64,000 nt of DNA, from the NCBI GenBank assembly GCA_029961685.1, contig JARWKL010000004.1, positions 36,568,986-36,632,985 of the forward strand, read 5' to 3'. Below the pieces are notes generated by a model, which saw nothing but the letters and a program-made list of their open reading frames with translations, was not told where the DNA came from and did no database searches. Both the position numbers and the translations under genes were made by a program. Shown piece by piece: positions 63,111-64,000 of the stretch. Within the stretch, counting starts at the first letter, position 1. Each line of letters begins with the position of its first letter. This DNA comes from Aristolochia californica. Its lineage: Eukaryota > Streptophyta > Magnoliopsida > Piperales > Aristolochiaceae.

Positions 63111-64000
63111 AGAGAAAAAGGATCTTCACCATTAAATAACACATAATAAGGAGTTTTATGATGAAGAAGTGATGAAGGTGACCTATTAATAAGAAAGCAT
63201 GTAGTAAGTATAGCATGAGGCCAATAGAAATAGGGTACCTTCATGGAGTAGAGGAAGCCCCGAGCAACTTCAAGAAGATGATGATTTTTCCTTTCAGCAA
63301 CACCATTTTGTTAAGGATTATAGGCACATGATGTTTGATATATCAGCCCCTTACTCTCACAAAATGATTTGAATTCATTAGACATGTATTCCTTAGCATT
63401 ATCAGATCTAAGGATTTGAATTTTCTTCCCAAATAGGTTCAAGACCATAGCATGAAAATTTTTAAACCAAGGAAGAATTTCTGAACGCTCTTCAAATAAA
63501 TATAACCAAGTCACTCGGGTAAAATCATAAAAAAATGACAAAATATTTAACTTGGGAAATATTTGAGACACATAAAGGTCCCCATACATCAAAATCTATT
63601 AGCTCAAAAGGAGCAGTACTTGTAGTTGTAAGACGAGGAGAATATGTACTTCTAATATGTTTACTTAATTGACAAACCTCACAACTGAAATTAGAAAGTT
63701 CTTTTAAGGATGGAAGCAAAGAACGAAGTGAAGGGGTAGACGGATGACCAAGTCGATTGTGCCAAAGTTGGGCCTCGGATGTAGTGGATGATAATGTAGC
63801 TAATGGTGGAAGAGTGAAGTAGTACAAACCCCCCTTTTCATGGCTGCCACCAATCACCTGCTTCGTAGTGAGATCCTGAAATACACAAGAAGACGGTGAG
63901 AAGGTGATAGAGCAATTTAATTGTTTGGCTAATTGACTAACCGAGAGAAAATTTAAAGGAAATTGACGGCCAAACAAAACATCTTGAAGGGGAATAGATG
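63111..64000 (-). pseudogene. M3 integrase and GAG-pre-integrase
   Basis: 63977-63525 is open over 150 codons: FGRQFPLNFLSVSQLAKQLN, VFQDLTTKQVIGG, EAQLWHNRLGHPSTPSL and CEVCQLSKHIRSTYS, with the zinc-binding His/Cys residues intact. 63592-63311 has FYDFTRVTWLYLFEE, LRSDNAKEYMSNEF and YNP before a stop in place of QQNG. The integrase is otherwise close to that of M2. Confidence 0.9.

Larger units (their letters stand above)
47884..64000 (+). repeat. Tandem segmental duplication, copy B (runs off window)
   Basis: Corresponds to 30533 onward to at least the homologue of 45700. Private insertions are TRIM-1 (58854-59167) and a solo LTR (60734-61204). It retains about 265 bp at 50663-50928 that copy A has lost. 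Confidence 0.88.
60366..64000 (-). mobile_element. Ty1/copia element M3 (copy-B homologue of M2), cut by window end
   Basis: 3' LTR 60366-60730, then an inserted solo LTR (60734-61204), polypurine GAGGGGGAG, RNase H, RT, integrase and pre-integrase to the edge. Gag and the 5' LTR lie outside the window. Confidence 0.9.

Overview
This is nuclear DNA from a flowering plant. The evidence is the 3' end of an intron-containing cytochrome c1 gene (4497-5041), Arabidopsis-type CCCTAAA telomere-like motifs, and several lineages of plant Ty1/copia elements whose primer-binding sites match the 3' end of initiator tRNA-Met. Almost everything else is transposable-element sequence. I cannot name the species. 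The window looks like a retrotransposon graveyard beside a housekeeping gene.

Layout. (1) 1-3877: a decayed minus-strand copia element (M0, running off the left edge). It is interrupted by a solo LTR (3064-3469, target-site duplication GATCT), which in turn holds a 66-bp retroposed U6 snRNA fragment with a poly-A tail. (2) 4497-5041: the last three coding exons of CYC1; no upstream exons are visible. (3) 6400-7634: a Ty3/gypsy gag relic. (4) 7635-29118: one deep nest. A minus-strand copia RNase H (C1m) is cut in mid-domain at 8354 and resumes at 29027. The 20.7 kb between is a non-autonomous LTR element (LTR1, 8355-29026). Its 3' LTR is split by a relative (LTR2, 11274-28897). LTR2 holds a hAT-like DNA element (11800-14253), a fragment of a ribosomal protein eS6 gene (14570-14872), a plus-strand copia element (C4p, 14942-21459, TSD TAGAC, with a 1.4-kb solo LTR in its integrase) and a minus-strand copia element (C5m, 21769-27318) with a 694-codon open pol frame. 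(5) 29119-30532: an unidentified repeat with a GATCGATCA-rich stretch. (6) 30533-47883 and 47884-64000: a tandem segmental duplication with a period of about 17.35 kb. Each unit has a plus-strand copia element (LTR6) split in its protease by a second copia element (LTR7). LTR7 carries a PIF/Harbinger-like 1.5-kb element full of CCCTAAA repeats and a reversed solo LTR in its RT. The LTR6 integrase holds a 347-bp TRIM. The LTR6 RT is cut by a minus-strand copia element (M2 in copy A, M3 in copy B).

Relative order of events can be read from which insertions are shared. TRIM-2, the Harbinger-like element and the reversed solo LTR are in both copies and predate the duplication. TRIM-1 (58854-59167) and the solo LTR at 60734-61204 are only in copy B and probably came later.

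I found no operon-like system, CRISPR array, or intact autonomous element. The most unusual items are the U6-derived retroposon, the captured eS6 fragment, the two miniature LTR elements with intact terminal structure, the telomere-motif-bearing DNA element, and the duplication junction at 47883/47884.
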